The notes under the pieces: generated by a model | Seen by the model: the letters and a program-made list of their open reading frames with translations, nothing else | The model's database searches: none | What the model was told of the DNA's origin: nothing | Shown here: positions 12,773 through 23,988 of the stretch, in pieces | How positions within the stretch are numbered: position 1 is the stretch's first letter | Layout of the letters: the number at the start of each line of letters is the position of its first letter | Program-made: the position numbers and the translations under genes | NCBI GenBank assembly: GCA_036897095.1 | Contig: JAYMSP010000113.1 | Coordinates: forward strand, 1-64,000 | Direction of reading: 5' to 3' | Source: Plantago elongata | Lineage: Eukaryota > Streptophyta > Magnoliopsida > Lamiales > Plantaginaceae | Length of the DNA stretch: 64,000 nt

Positions 12773-13294
12773 ATTGATAACTGATACCATGTAGAAATCT
12801 AAAGATAACTGAATTGTATAACCAAATTGTATGTTTACAATGATAATAGAATATTTGAAGATAACAAGATGATTTGAAAAGATTTGAATTGAAGAGCTTG
12901 TCAATTGGTAACTGATACCATATAGAAATCTAAAGATAACTGAATTGTATAACCAAATTGTATGTTTACAATGATAATAGAATATTTGAAGATAACAAGA
13001 TGATTTGAAAAGATTTGAATTGAAGAGCTTGTCAATTGGTAACTGATACCATATAGAAATCCAAAGATAACAGAATTGTATAACCAAATTGTATGTTTAC
13101 AATGATAATAGAATATTTAAAGATAATAAGATGATTTGAAAAGATTTGAATTGAAGAGCTTATATAGAGCTCATTCACTAGTGTAATAACGATTTTAAAT
13201 CGTAAAGTACAATTGTTCAAGTCAATTGTATAATTAAAATATCGACGCCAAATTATTTTTGTAATTTGTATTGATTTTTGGCTGCTGTTTGATA
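12773..13294 (-). repeat. 5' LTR region with a 131-bp unit in tandem
   Basis: On the plus strand the LTR start (TAGAAATC) is preceded by CTGATACCAT, the complement of the primer site. This junction occurs three times, at 12790, 12921 and 13052, exactly 131 bp apart. Each repeat therefore holds a primer site plus the adjoining LTR end. The third copy continues into the full LTR, ending at 13294. The first two copies are nearly identical, which suggests a duplication later than the element's insertion, or concerted change. Confidence 0.85.
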
Positions 13295-13299
13295 GTTTG

Positions 13300-14589
13300 T
13301 TCAAGTCATCCAAGAACAACTCTTCCTGAATAAAAAGCGGAGCATGAAAGACATTGACATAATCTATATATTTATGGTTCATTTGACTACTTCTGCAGAT
13401 ATTTTATGCAACAATGACAGGCTTTAATAGCCAATATTAATTATGACATATGAGACAAGCTTTTTCCAACAAGATGGTGTAAACTTTGAGAAAATCTTCT
13501 GGGAGTGGTTAAGTGTAAACGAAGGGAAAGTGATAGTAGTACAAAATGGAAATGCGTTGTGTTAATTTGTGAGTTTATTATGGATTTGTTTTCTTCTAAT
13601 ACCTGATTATTACATAATTAATTAACATTTCGGCTCCTATTAATATAATAATGGCTTATGGTCTTCCAGTCCAGACAAGAACATGTGGTAGTTATGTTGT
13701 GAGCAGCCACAACCTGTAAGCAATGGTGTAGTTTCTAACACAGCGTGGATTTAGTTGCACTCAATAATTTGACGACTTTTTATCAGATCTTTTGCTCGGT
13801 AATGAAATATTGGGGATGATGGGTCAAAAATGTATTCGAGTATTGTTTGGTCAGACTTGAACTTCCTAACGGATGGTACCTGAAATCAAAGGTATGACGT
13901 TAGACACTTTTAGTGGTTTCTGTCTTCGACAAACATGATTCTAGGCTTTAGATTTAATAGCTACGCTGAAGTTCACCTCTATTTCTTGTTAGACTAGTTG
14001 GTTCGAATAGCATATTACAATTTTTAAATGTTGGGTAGCAAGATGATATACAACTTAAGTACTAATTGATAAATGACAAACAATGTTTACGAGCATTCAT
14101 TATTAAAAATATCTTAAAAGTTCTTCCACATAAAATGTCGAAACGAAGAAATACACCTGCAGTTGGGCTTGAGGAGACCCGTGAAGTGTCAGCCCATAAC
14201 TTAGTGGGCATCTTTGCAGCCCACGTTCCAATGCGTAATTGTGGGCTTCTTTGCAGCCCACGTTCCAATGCGTAATTCCCTACTTTAAATACTCTCTTTC
14301 AATTTCATATGAATATTTAAATCAAAAAAAAAACGCTTAAAGCTTTCACAAAGCACACACGTATAGATGTAAGTCCAAGACTCATTCAATCAACATGTAC
14401 TAAACGAAAAATACGGTTTCAACATTAACGTATTGGTAACAATAAAATATTCGTCTTATAACATCATGCCATTTCACAACTACTATATTAAAACATAACA
14501 TAAATAAAGTGGGAATTAAATTTACTATAAATAAATAATTCACAACATTTACATTCAGCAAGTAAATAATCAAGGTCTTATGATTTATT
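13300..14589. other. Host spacer between copia relicts
   Basis: Outside the possible exon pieces this holds a 39-bp near-perfect tandem duplication at 14195-14275 (TTTGCAGCCCACGTTCCAAT occurs twice). Together with 14165-14200 it supplies several TGGGCT/AGCCCA (site II-like) motifs, often found in promoters of housekeeping plant genes. No transposon ends recognised. The AT-rich part 14290-14590 may belong to the adjacent copia relict. Confidence 0.4.
13754..13879 (-). pseudogene. Possible host exon remnant, function unknown
   Basis: On the minus strand a pyrimidine-rich tract ending TTTGATTTCAG (AG at 13881-13880) is followed by 42 open codons to a TAA. The reading includes VPSVRKFKSDQTILEY and FDPSSPIFHYRAKDLIKSRQ, a composition that looks like real protein. 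There is no start codon in the piece. A second acceptor-like site (CTTTTTATTCAG, exon start 13325) opens a frame that would run, in the uninterrupted host site, to the stop at 2981-2983. I do not recognise the protein. It may be a decayed gene or chance. Confidence 0.25.
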
Positions 14590-16608
14590 TAGTTCCATTA
14601 ATTTTAACATATTCAACGACCCCATCGAAAGAATACGGATTCAATTCTAATAATGAATCTTAATGGTCAAGATCCACATTCACACCACTACAACCTCTGT
14701 TTGGGCTGATCACTGCAGCTGCGAAATTGGTAGATCACCATACCAATTGTCTAACACAACTCTTGGTTGATCAAACCAAGTTTGATCGACGTCCCTAGAC
14801 TATTCTCACGCTTAGGCGAATAGACATACCTAGGTAAGTTACAACAATCACACGGTTCTACACAATGGACCTATGAGTAGGTTCTCGCCTTGTAGACCAG
14901 AGCAAATGCTTGTACATAAATACTGCATGGACGAAAAGGTCTGAAACACCAATCAATTATGAGGAAGACGTCATTCTTCTAGATGAAACTTATATTAAAT
15001 GTTGGGGAACATTTATGTCAGAGTATTAATCGCTTAAACAAGATCATACTAGTTCAAGTACAATAATCAAATATTAGGCGTCGTGTACCTAAACATTCTA
15101 TATGTGGTCTAATAACTAAGGAGCATAGTTACATGCACAAAATAAAATACCACATATTCTGAGTGCCGCCTACCCATACATAATGCGAACGATATTTCAT
15201 AAGAAATAAAAAAGATACATAGAAATAAACATGTAACAAATTTAGATAACATATACTCCAAGCATAAGCAAAGATGAACTCTAAATTTATACTTAACATA
15301 AAGTTGCTCCAAGCAGACAGTATGATACAATCGTGGATTAAAATCATATTATATATTTTAAATCAAATTTAAAATAAGCTACAAATCTAATTTATAATAA
15401 TTTTCAAGTATTACTACTTTTAACATGTATTCAAACATGTTTCTAACTTTCTAAACGAGAAAATAACCCTTAAATATAATTTATAAACCTTTTATAAATT
15501 AATTTGTAGTTTCTAAAACCTTAGGGACTATTTTAAATTTTCCAGGAGGTTCAAAACATAACTTCAAAACATTATGGGTTCCTTTGTAATTCTCTAAAAT
15601 CAAATCGAAAACATATTTCGAAATATGGGGCAATTTCGGGGTTTTCAAAAACTTTTGGCCTCAATTGAACTAGGCGAAAACCGTTTGCGCCTAAATGAAT
15701 AAGTTAGAAACAATTTGGGCTCAATTGAAACTTGCTAGACAATTTTGGGCCAGATTGCAATTTCTAAAATCAGGCAAATTAAACCCAAGTCCCCAGGCCA
15801 TCTAATTCTCAAAAGTAAGCCCTTGAAGTTTTCTAAACGCTCGATCAAGTCCCTGTAACAAGATCAAAACTTCTAAAATCGATTTGTAACAGCGCTAATA
15901 TCAAATCTTGGTCAATAACACCTTCCAGGACACGGATGCTCATCAATCGCTCAAGATTCATCATTCAATCGAACACGATTCATCATTCAAAACGATGAAT
16001 TGCGAATACACTTGCGACTCAAAACGCGATCTCAAGGTTGTGTATTCTACCCGTCGATGACTAAGTTTCCCGCAATACAACATAGTCTGTTCCCATCAAG
16101 ACTGAGCAAGGGAGGTATCGTGAAGCTAATATAGCAGCCATTAACGGCGGCCAGAGCTTCACGGGTTCTGCAATCGCCCGTCCATGGTGATGAAATCGAG
16201 AACGGAGGGTCCGGGCGGAAACGTGACGTGACGAACCCAGTTCGACTGATCGACAAACCCAGTTCGATCAAGGAATGATCGAATAACGATCAGACGATGA
16301 AGAAACTCACAAAACCCAGTTCGAAGATGTTGAAACATGAGATGATGGGAACAAACCCAGTTTGTCTAACCAATATAACTAGTGTAACTAATTACCACAT
16401 GGTTCATTAACCAAGTCAATATTCGAGTTTCTCAAACTATACGTTAATCTAATCAAGTATAACAAATCTGGAAACAAATTTACTTTCAATCCCCCAAAAT
16501 ATACACAAAGATCAAAATTAATCTAGCTCATAAATATGCAAAGATAGATTCTAGATTAGCGCATGATAATTCGAAAATTTTGTTGCATATTGATCTTGAT
16601 CCGATGAC

Positions 16609-18271
16609 TGTATAACATAATTACATAAATAAACAAATTAATACTTACTTGTTACACTAGCTTTCCAGACAGCAGCTTTAAAGCATTACAGCTTTTCTTT
16701 GAATTCGTTCGTCAGTGGAACCCAATGCTACAACATGATTAGTACCCCGAACCTCGGTATCCACGGACAATTGATTTTACTGAAGAATACTAGAAGTTTT
16801 CGTTCGAACCATACTAAACTATTTAGTGAGTACGGTTATGGAGAATTGAAGGATGAAGAAAGATGTTCCATAAGTAAGCAAAAGGACATAGATTATAGCC
16901 AAGCTAAGCAAAGGAAGAAGAAAACTTGTGTCTGTTGTTATGATCTCACAGATCATGTGTAACAATAAAATCGCACCAGAGTTCATGTACAACAAGACTC
17001 CTAGCCTAATTGATTTTGCTTGAGCCCATCAAGCATTAGGTCTTAGGTTCGAAAACCACCAAACCCAACCTATTTTATTTCTCTCTTTTGATCATTTTAT
17101 ATTTGGACTCATTCTAATTTAATCCAAATAAATTTTCTTTTTTTAATTAATTAAATCCAATTTAATCTAATTAATCTTTCTTCTAATATAAATTAAAATT
17201 TCAATTTAATTCATTTACATTCTAAAAGTATAACAATTAACTAAGCCCGATAATCTAATTTAACTTATTAATTAGTTCTATCAAATAGATCAATTCTCAA
17301 TAATGGTAAATTAAATATTCATTGATTCAATTAATATTTAATTCACTCTAATACTCGAATGGTAGTATAATCACCTTGTTGTGTGACCCATAGGACCTTA
17401 TGTAAGTAAGCACTAATCTAATTAAGGTTTAGGTAAAATCTTAGACAATTTACCAACACTCTTAATACATAAGGAACCTTTGAAAGGATTGCAAACCACC
17501 TGTAACGTAGAGCTCATGATGATACGGTCTGTGGTGTCTGTTCCAATAACTTAATCACTCTATATCATTCTACTAATCGATCAAATAATATTTGAACACC
17601 ATTCCAAATATATCTTGGTTGGCCAATGACTTTGATCAAACTAGTTATGAGAAGTTAAGTGTTCTCTCCAAGTCCATTTCATTGAATGAATCATATCTTG
17701 GTTCGACAACTACCAATATGTTTCGTGATGCGCCCAACCCCTACGAGGAGTACAAGCATTGGTCATGGTCAAAGCACACGAGTCCATACGTGTAATAAGT
17801 ATCAACCTCAAGTCAAAGGACTATTACACCACCCTACAAACCGTTACTTCCGTAGACACGTAAAGTGATTACATCAAACGGTTTCTCGCTGGGTATACCA
17901 ACACTCTCTAAAGTGTCCATGTGTCCATCACAAGAATTATCAAGTAATTCGTATTCGTGAGAACTACTACACTCTCAAAAGATATGATGCATACCACATG
18001 TCAATCTCCAATGCATCATCGATATCCCATTCTCGATGATCATTGATTGGGGCCATTTTAGAGTTATGTTATGTCACTCAAGATCTCACATTCTTAATGA
18101 TAACATAAATCTCGTGGGAACACATATTTAAACAATTAGAGACAAACAGATAATAATATTTACATATTGTAATGCCTATTTATAGATGGAACAATAATCA
18201 TAAATAAATGTTGAATCGAATATGTATATATTTTTCCTCAATCAATTGTCTTTAGGACATATATACTTTCA
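16609..18271 (-). repeat. Full LTR shared by two internal copia pieces (about 1.66 kb)
   Basis: Aligns end to end with the LTRs at 32030-33704 and 39622-41360. Shared words include AAGGAACCTTTGAAAGGAT, GTGTCTGTTCCAATAACTTA, GCGCCCATGTGTCC-like tracts and the TACTTTCA end. The adjoining tract on the right (ATCTCCCACTTG) is the complement of the primer tract AAGTGGGAGAT. A degenerate primer-site complement lies just left of 16609. Confidence 0.75.
17001..17055 (+). other. Degenerate tRNA-like box A/box B module in the LTR
   Basis: CTAGCCTAATTG (17001-17012) and TTAGGTTCGAAAACC (17043-17057) sit where the related LTRs have clearer boxes (32555 and 40180). It is the same module in a more decayed state, antisense to the element's own transcription. 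Confidence 0.45.
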
Positions 18272-21061
18272 ATCTCCCACTTGACCTAGGGTCAATCACT
18301 CGCGTGCATCCAACACATAGATTCTTTAAATGGCAAAATTGTCTTTCTAAGATAAAATTTGGTGAAAAAATCAGCCAACGTTTACTTAAGGAGAAAACAC
18401 TTTATTTCTATGTCATTATCTAGCAATGGTATATAATCCATTGATAGCGTCTCAATACGTTCTTGCTAATATCGTAAGATCTTGGTTCCTTAGCATATGC
18501 AATCGCAATCTCTAAATTCGATTACTAACACTTGGAACTACCCATGTTCTTCCAAGAACTTATATTAGCTTTGTACTAGACTAAAGTTGTTGAACATTTA
18601 ATAATCTAATTATTAAATATAATCTAATTACCATTTACGATCAAATCTAATATTGTTATTAAGATGAATGAATTTTATAGTATATGATGACTCCAATCAC
18701 CATATATATACAAAAGTCTTGTCATGCATAAACGAAGTTTATGCTAGCTCCCACTATTCACGTGTAGTGTTGTTTTGCATGAGTTATATCTGATATTCGC
18801 ATAATAAATACACGCTTACATAGTTGTATTATACAACATTCTCATATGTAATTGATGTATACTTCAATGGGACAATTCAATGACAATACACCTATATAAC
18901 TCAGTATTATATTCTCTACAGAATATTCATTAAGCAACACAACACATTCCCATACTAGTGAATTGCGATTTACAAATATTATATCAAGTTCATCCAGTGA
19001 AATATTAATATCGAGAAAGTATATAATTCATAATCAAGTCCTTCACAATGAAAGTCTTCATTAACCAATACTCTTATTTTAATATTGGTGTAAAACTATC
19101 TCTTATGATTTATATGTGTCAAACACATATTCAACCATTTTAAATAGACATTATTCCTCATCCTTCCAATGATGTATGAATCTCTTTACTTTCTGACATG
19201 TCAGACTATTTGACTTATTCATTTAAGTAATAATTTCAACTCCTAAAGGCTTACATGAGTCGACAATGGACTTGCTATATTTGCATACGTATTAATGACT
19301 TTGTTGTAAATCATTAAAGTCCACAAATGAGTCAAACACATTTGTTGTAAAGTTTCTACACATAGAAACCTACCAGACCATCATTCAATGGATCATGTTA
19401 TTATCGTATTCAAATAGTAATGGACTTTATCTACAATACAAGTAAATGGCTGTATAGTTTATGTTCTAGACATAACCATAGAAACTAGCCATTATTTGTA
19501 TTTGTAGAATTATTTTAAGTTTTCCTTCAAAACTTACATATGCATCAAATGCATTAATGTATTAAAGCTCTAAACTTTGAATAGTATTTAATTCATCTTT
19601 AAGATTTTATGGCCTTGGACCACCTTTTCAAGTTCACATCAAATATCCTCCCGGGATAGGTTTGCAACTTCATTCTTCTAGGAATATCTTTGAAATCATG
19701 TTCCTCCAAGAGGAATCCATACAATTCAAATTGTCACGATTATTTTGCACAACCTATGGAGCTCATGTATTTTGCGTTAAAGTATACATTCTAAATGTTA
19801 TGAGGTACTCATTATTGTCTCAAATAGTCAGTGAAAATATTCAAAGGTTGCAATCAAATGCTCTCCTTAAGCGAGATATTGTGCAATTTAAAACTGCATT
19901 CATTCCTTCCGTGAGGATGTCTCATTCAAAAGAGGTATTCCCAGAATGCTCCCACTAGCTCGGGCATATGACCATGTGATATGCTCCCACTAGTTAATAG
20001 ATTATTCAACTCTCCCGATGAATATTTGTCCTGACTATCCGATAAGTGTTTAACCTCAATGGTTAATTTGTGGTACTAAAAACCATTTCAGGTTCCATCT
20101 CCATCATCATTCCAAGAATACGTTTGTTATGATACAAGTAACCATATGTTCAAAGAGATTAGAATTCTCATCCACAAATTTATCCATTCTTAATCCATAG
20201 CCATACTTGACAATCGTGTCTTTGTTACAATTATAGGGCAACCCTATTTCAAATATGTAATATGAAGAATATTTAAACTATAACTATTATGATTTTGTCC
20301 TAGACTGATCAAGCATAGTATAAACATATAATTGATTGAGTTTTACTCTCATGTTTGTTCAAGAAATAAAATATGTAACAAAGTTTATGGGTTATTACCA
20401 TGCCAAACATAGTCATCCCATTTTAATGGAACTCATCATGGTGCTACCATAATCCAAACAGGTTCAGGTTCGTCCAACTAAATAGAACCTAAGCCTCTTA
20501 TAACAATCCACGAATCAAATTCGAGTATTACTCTTATTGACCAAGTTTATGAGGGTAATACCTTCTCAAATTATTCTATAGTTCATATCATTTCTAAAAA
20601 GGATATACGTTGGTCATCTTTCCAGTGATGAGATCCACAATTCATATATTTATCCTTTTAGTGGCATCGGTAAGATATTCGAGTTAAGCAACATTGTGAA
20701 TGTCACTTATGAGACATCAAATTCACTATAAATTTATTATCAACAAAAAGAGACAAAACATTAGTATTGTCAAACAATGTTCTCTAAGAAACTAACTCCT
20801 TTAAACAATAATCTGGTTATTACTTATAGCATGAGAACTTGTGAAGGAGGAAATCAAATTCCTATGAACAAATAAAACTCGTGTTGACTATCATATGAGC
20901 ATATGCTCCCACTAGCTTTGTCAACTTCACATAGGAGGTTGGTCATTAAAAGAAGTCCTAGCACATACTCATTTGCGGGTTTTATAATGTCTTTTCATAT
21001 TCTCATGTTTTAATGCATGTTGCCTTTATATTATACTTCACATATCAAATACGCTACTTTG

Positions 21062-21290
21062 TCCATTGATTGGGTCATTTTAGAGTTATGTTATGTCACT
21101 CAAGATTTCACATTCTTAGTGATAATATAAATATCATGGGAACACATATGTAAACAATTACAGACAAACAAATAATAATATTTACATATTGTAATGTCTA
21201 TTTATAGATGAACATTAGTCATAAACAAATGTTGAATTGAATATGTATATTTGTCCTCAATCGATTGTCTCTAGGATATATATACTTTTA
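21062..21290 (-). repeat. LTR terminal fragment
   Basis: Begins TCCATTGATTGGGTCATTTT and ends TATATACTTTTA, repeating 18040-18271. No primer tract follows, which fits an outer (5') LTR end rather than a 3' LTR. Confidence 0.75.
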
Positions 21291-23235
21291 CTAATCTTAG
21301 GATCGGATAATCCGGACTACATTAGGAGTGTTATGCTAATACCAAATACTAACCACATGTCTTTTGTTGCATATGCGGAAATTTCTTAGTTGGCCAAGTC
21401 AGTATTGCTCCAAAACAATACATTTACCATCTCACTTTGTTGATCATCCTAATATCTATCAAAGTGAGCAAAGTGAGATGAACGTTTAATGCTGAGTTGA
21501 TTGAGCTTGTAGCATAGTAAGGACAGAATTACAATGCCGTCCCTAAAACGCAATCAGCCTAGGCCGAATAATTGTCGACAAAATAAACTCTCTGAATGCT
21601 GATAAGTGTCTGATTTGTGTCATCGATTATTGGTGGTGGCATCTGTTTTAGATTTTTGCATAAGTGGGCTTAATTTTTGTCTCATGCAGCACGGATATAC
21701 AGTTTGGCCATTTTCCATACTCTCTACTCTCTCAAAGTACTATGCAAATTATTAAATTGCAAAGTCTGGATTAAATTGCAAATTTATAGGCTCTACAAGG
21801 TCCCCATTTAGTCCGCACCAGTCACTAGATCCGTATTATATGCATATATAATTGGATTTTGCATGGTGACAACTGGGACGGAATTATGAGTGAAGTTTAA
21901 CGTATCATATAAATTTAAAATTTTAGAGGGAGCAATTACCCATCGAAGACCCTCCTTCTCACCATCTTCGATGACAAGAGTTTGACACATTACGTAGGTA
22001 AGCAAATGTCTAAAATAATATTCTCTGTGTAGTTTATCGATTCTAACAAGACGAGTGTTTCAATTTAAATCTTGAAGGCAGATTCGTATTCAGACCCAAA
22101 CCTTCCTCTGATCAATTAAAATTTTTCTAAAAATTCTCCAGTAATTCAGAATCAAAACTCTGTAGTTAAGACTGAATATGTTAAGAAATTGTATACTGAT
22201 TATGATCTAACACCAAATTGCTCCATAGTACCCAAAGTACTAGAATGAGCACAAGTTTCACCTAAAATTAAACATTTTTTACAAAGATTCTCCTTATTCA
22301 TAATGACCACTTTTACATAATTAGTACAGGCTCCTCATTTAGAACCAATTAAGTTAGCCATCAAGAATGAAAGAACTCAAATCCCATTTTTGAACTACTA
22401 GTACTCAATTATTTGCTAGACTGGATGGATATCAAGGGAATGGAAACAACGATACGACACAAAAAATTGTCGGCAGTTAATATCCATACCCATCCTTGTT
22501 TGATTATGCAAAAAAGAAGGTGGTTTTTTAATTCGGTAGAGCTACCTTGGAGCAGCCTCCACACCACATGGCTTGTCCTGTCCATTCCCCATTACTATCA
22601 CACACTCACATAACCAGCTCATTCATTAACCAATCAATACAATAATTCACCCAATATAAAAACTTAAATAAAATCAATAAAATTAATCATTTTGTAAAAC
22701 TTTTACGAGATATGGTCATACTTATAATACACAAAACAATGTAAAAAAATATAATGTATAGTATCTTAATATACGATGTAAATAACGTTTAAATTCAAAT
22801 TCCAGTTTGATGTGAGTGAATAAGAAGCAATCACATATTGAATTGAAAACTCATGAAAAGCAACCGACACTTCAATTCTCCACTATATTCTAAAAGTTAA
22901 GTAAGCCCACTTGACTTTCTAAACCAAGAATTCAATTATTGTAACACTGCAGCTTATATAATATTACAAGTATAATAATGCTCTGTATGCGAACAAGAAG
23001 CAGCTTTCCTCTGTTTCATCCTGATCATCTGTAAACACTGCAGCTTATTTATTCCTTGAACAACAAAAATGTACAATTTCATCATCTTTATCTTCTTGTT
23101 CATCGTCCTATATAATAATTAATCGGAAAAGCAGCAATAACAATAACTAACGTAATTAGATCATACTGATGAAAATCCCCTGTTTCCAGATTTATACGCA
23201 GTTTGCAGTTTGTAATCCTGACTCCGTTCCTCAAC
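21291..23235. other. Intergenic DNA downstream of the NHL1-like gene
   Basis: No supported gene. A small 11-bp stem (ATCTCACTTTG with CAAAGTGAGAT, 21433-21481) and AT-rich spacer are all that stand out. The last 200 bp or so should contain the 3' untranslated region and poly(A) signals of the NHL1-like gene on the minus strand (AATAAA-type words near 23050-23110). Confidence 0.5.
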
Positions 23236-23865
23236 TTAAGTACTTACCGTACACCTCTGCGAGAGCTGATACTTAATCCCAGCACCAACAACGATCCCAT
23301 CACCCTTACTATTCCGAAGCGGAATATAAGCCGGACAAGTAACATGCAAATGATACTTCCCAGAAATGAACGTCCCAACTTTCCACCTCACTTTCCCATC
23401 CATCTTAATCAACAACCCGATCGCTCCGTTCGCCTGATCCTGACCGAGCGCGATCCCATTGTACGGCGCAACAGGGACAGTGTCCCCATAGATAAACGGC
23501 GACCAGACATTGGTGTCCTTATGGCCCTGATAAACACCGTAGATGACAGTATAGTACGTCACCTGCTGACTATGATAAGTCGCGTAGATGTTGAGCTTGT
23601 CGTAGAAGATGCCGATTCTGGAGTTGGGGTTGTGGGAGTTCACGGTGACCTGCACGGTCGTGGAGATGACGTTGGCCGCGGAGACGTTGAGGTTGAAGAT
23701 GGTCGCGTCCTGGAGGACGAAACGTGGCTTCCGGGGCTGGAGGACGGCCCAGACGATGAGGATGACGAAGAGGGCGATGAAGAGGAAGATGAGTAGGCCG
23801 GCGCAGCATCGGCGTACGGCCTTGTGTTTCTTGCTGCTGTGGTGGTCGCAGATTTTTTCAGACAT
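23236..23865 (-). CDS. NDR1/HIN1-like protein, NHL1 type (LEA_2 membrane protein)
   Basis: A complete single-exon frame of 209 codons, matching the usual 205-215 aa of NHL1-type proteins. A basic and His/Lys-rich cytosolic tail (1-19; DHHSSKKHKAVRR) leads into one membrane helix (about 20-43, ending WAVLQPRKPRF). The LEA_2 domain has LQDATIFNLNVSA (51-63), NPNSRIGIFYDKLNIYATY (79-97), YQGHKD (112-117) and VRWKVGTFISGKYHLHVTCP (159-178). These blocks are diagnostic of the NHL1 subgroup, type II plasma-membrane proteins linked to defence signalling. The ATG is the only good start before the membrane helix. It shares strand and order with the NHL3-type gene at 1-586, as the NHL1/NHL2 pair does in Arabidopsis. 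Confidence 0.95.
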   Translation of the reverse strand: MSEKICDHHSSKKHKAVRRCCAGLLIFLFIALFVILIVWAVLQPRKPRFVLQDATIFNLNVSAANVISTTVQVTVNSHNPNSRIGIFYDKLNIYATYHSQQVTYYTVIYGVYQGHKDTNVWSPFIYGDTVPVAPYNGIALGQDQANGAIGLLIKMDGKVRWKVGTFISGKYHLHVTCPAYIPLRNSKGDGIVVGAGIKYQLSQRCTVST

Positions 23866-23980
23866 GGTTGTAGTGGTTTTTTTGGGGTTTGGAGGGGAAG
23901 AGATGTGATGAGGGTTGGGAGGTGGAGATGATATGAAGATGATGGCAGTAGTGTGTTTGGGTTTGGGGACTATGGGCTAA

Positions 23981-23988
23981 TATTAATA
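23981..23988 (-). promoter_or_regulatory. Likely TATA element of the NHL1-like gene
   Basis: TATTAATA on the minus strand about 116 bp upstream of the ATG, with a CT-rich leader between. The element is not a perfect TATA consensus, so the assignment is tentative. Confidence 0.4.

Larger units (their letters stand above)
3009..13294 (-). mobile_element. Ty1/copia LTR retrotransposon fossil carrying a CACTA insertion
   Basis: A copia element on the minus strand. Its 3' LTR is at 3009-3224 and its 5' LTR lies within 12790-13294, flanked by a perfect 5-bp target duplication GTTTG (3004-3008 and 13295-13299). Read leftward, the order is gag (from about 7795, starting MAFDPFGVRD), zinc-knuckle region near 6900-6960, protease region near 6590, integrase about 6200-5200, RT about 5000-4060 (with [13 protein letters not shown]) and RNase H about 3700-3230 (with TKPLDGPLFRRF). 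PR-IN-RT-RH order makes it Ty1/copia; I do not assign a lineage firmly. The primer site (TGGTATCAG, for initiator tRNA-Met) lies beside the 5' LTR. The leader is split by the CACTA element at 7896-12769. The coding core is dead, broken in roughly ten or more places. The LTRs differ by nearly a fifth by eye, so it is the oldest well-bounded element here. Confidence 0.9.
14590..21290 (-). mobile_element. Rearranged Ty1/copia relict: leader - LTR - internal piece - LTR fragment
   Basis: The family is that of the element at 32030-41360. Positions 14590-16608 match its long untranslated leader (compare 14700-14970 with 38120-38390, both with TTTGATCGACGTCC and CACACGGTTCTACACAATGG). 16609-18271 is a complete LTR. 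18272 starts with the same primer tract and RNase H end as 33705 onward, and the rest of 18272-21061 is internal sequence decayed beyond frame recognition. 21062-21290 repeats only the last 230 bp or so of the LTR. The single middle LTR is thus flanked on both sides by internal sequence, as in a tandem pair reduced by recombination. No gag or intact pol remains; it is a heavily broken fossil. Confidence 0.7.

Noticed and set aside
13032-13382. Minus-strand frame of 116 codons starting MNHKYIDYVNVFHAPL
   Set aside because: Most of it reads through a copia LTR. Only the short piece right of 13299 could be host exon, and that is treated as such in the split-exon finding.
19662-19958. Plus-strand 98-codon frame
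   Set aside because: Within decayed internal copia DNA and on the strand opposite to its genes; no recognisable motif.
21433-21481. Small 11-bp inverted repeat as a possible terminator or miRNA hairpin
   Set aside because: Stem too short for a plant miRNA precursor and no nearby transcript to terminate.
23203-23908. Plus-strand frame of 197 codons and others over the NHL1-like gene
   Set aside because: Antisense to a clear LEA_2 coding sequence; the acidic runs come from reverse-reading a biased gene.
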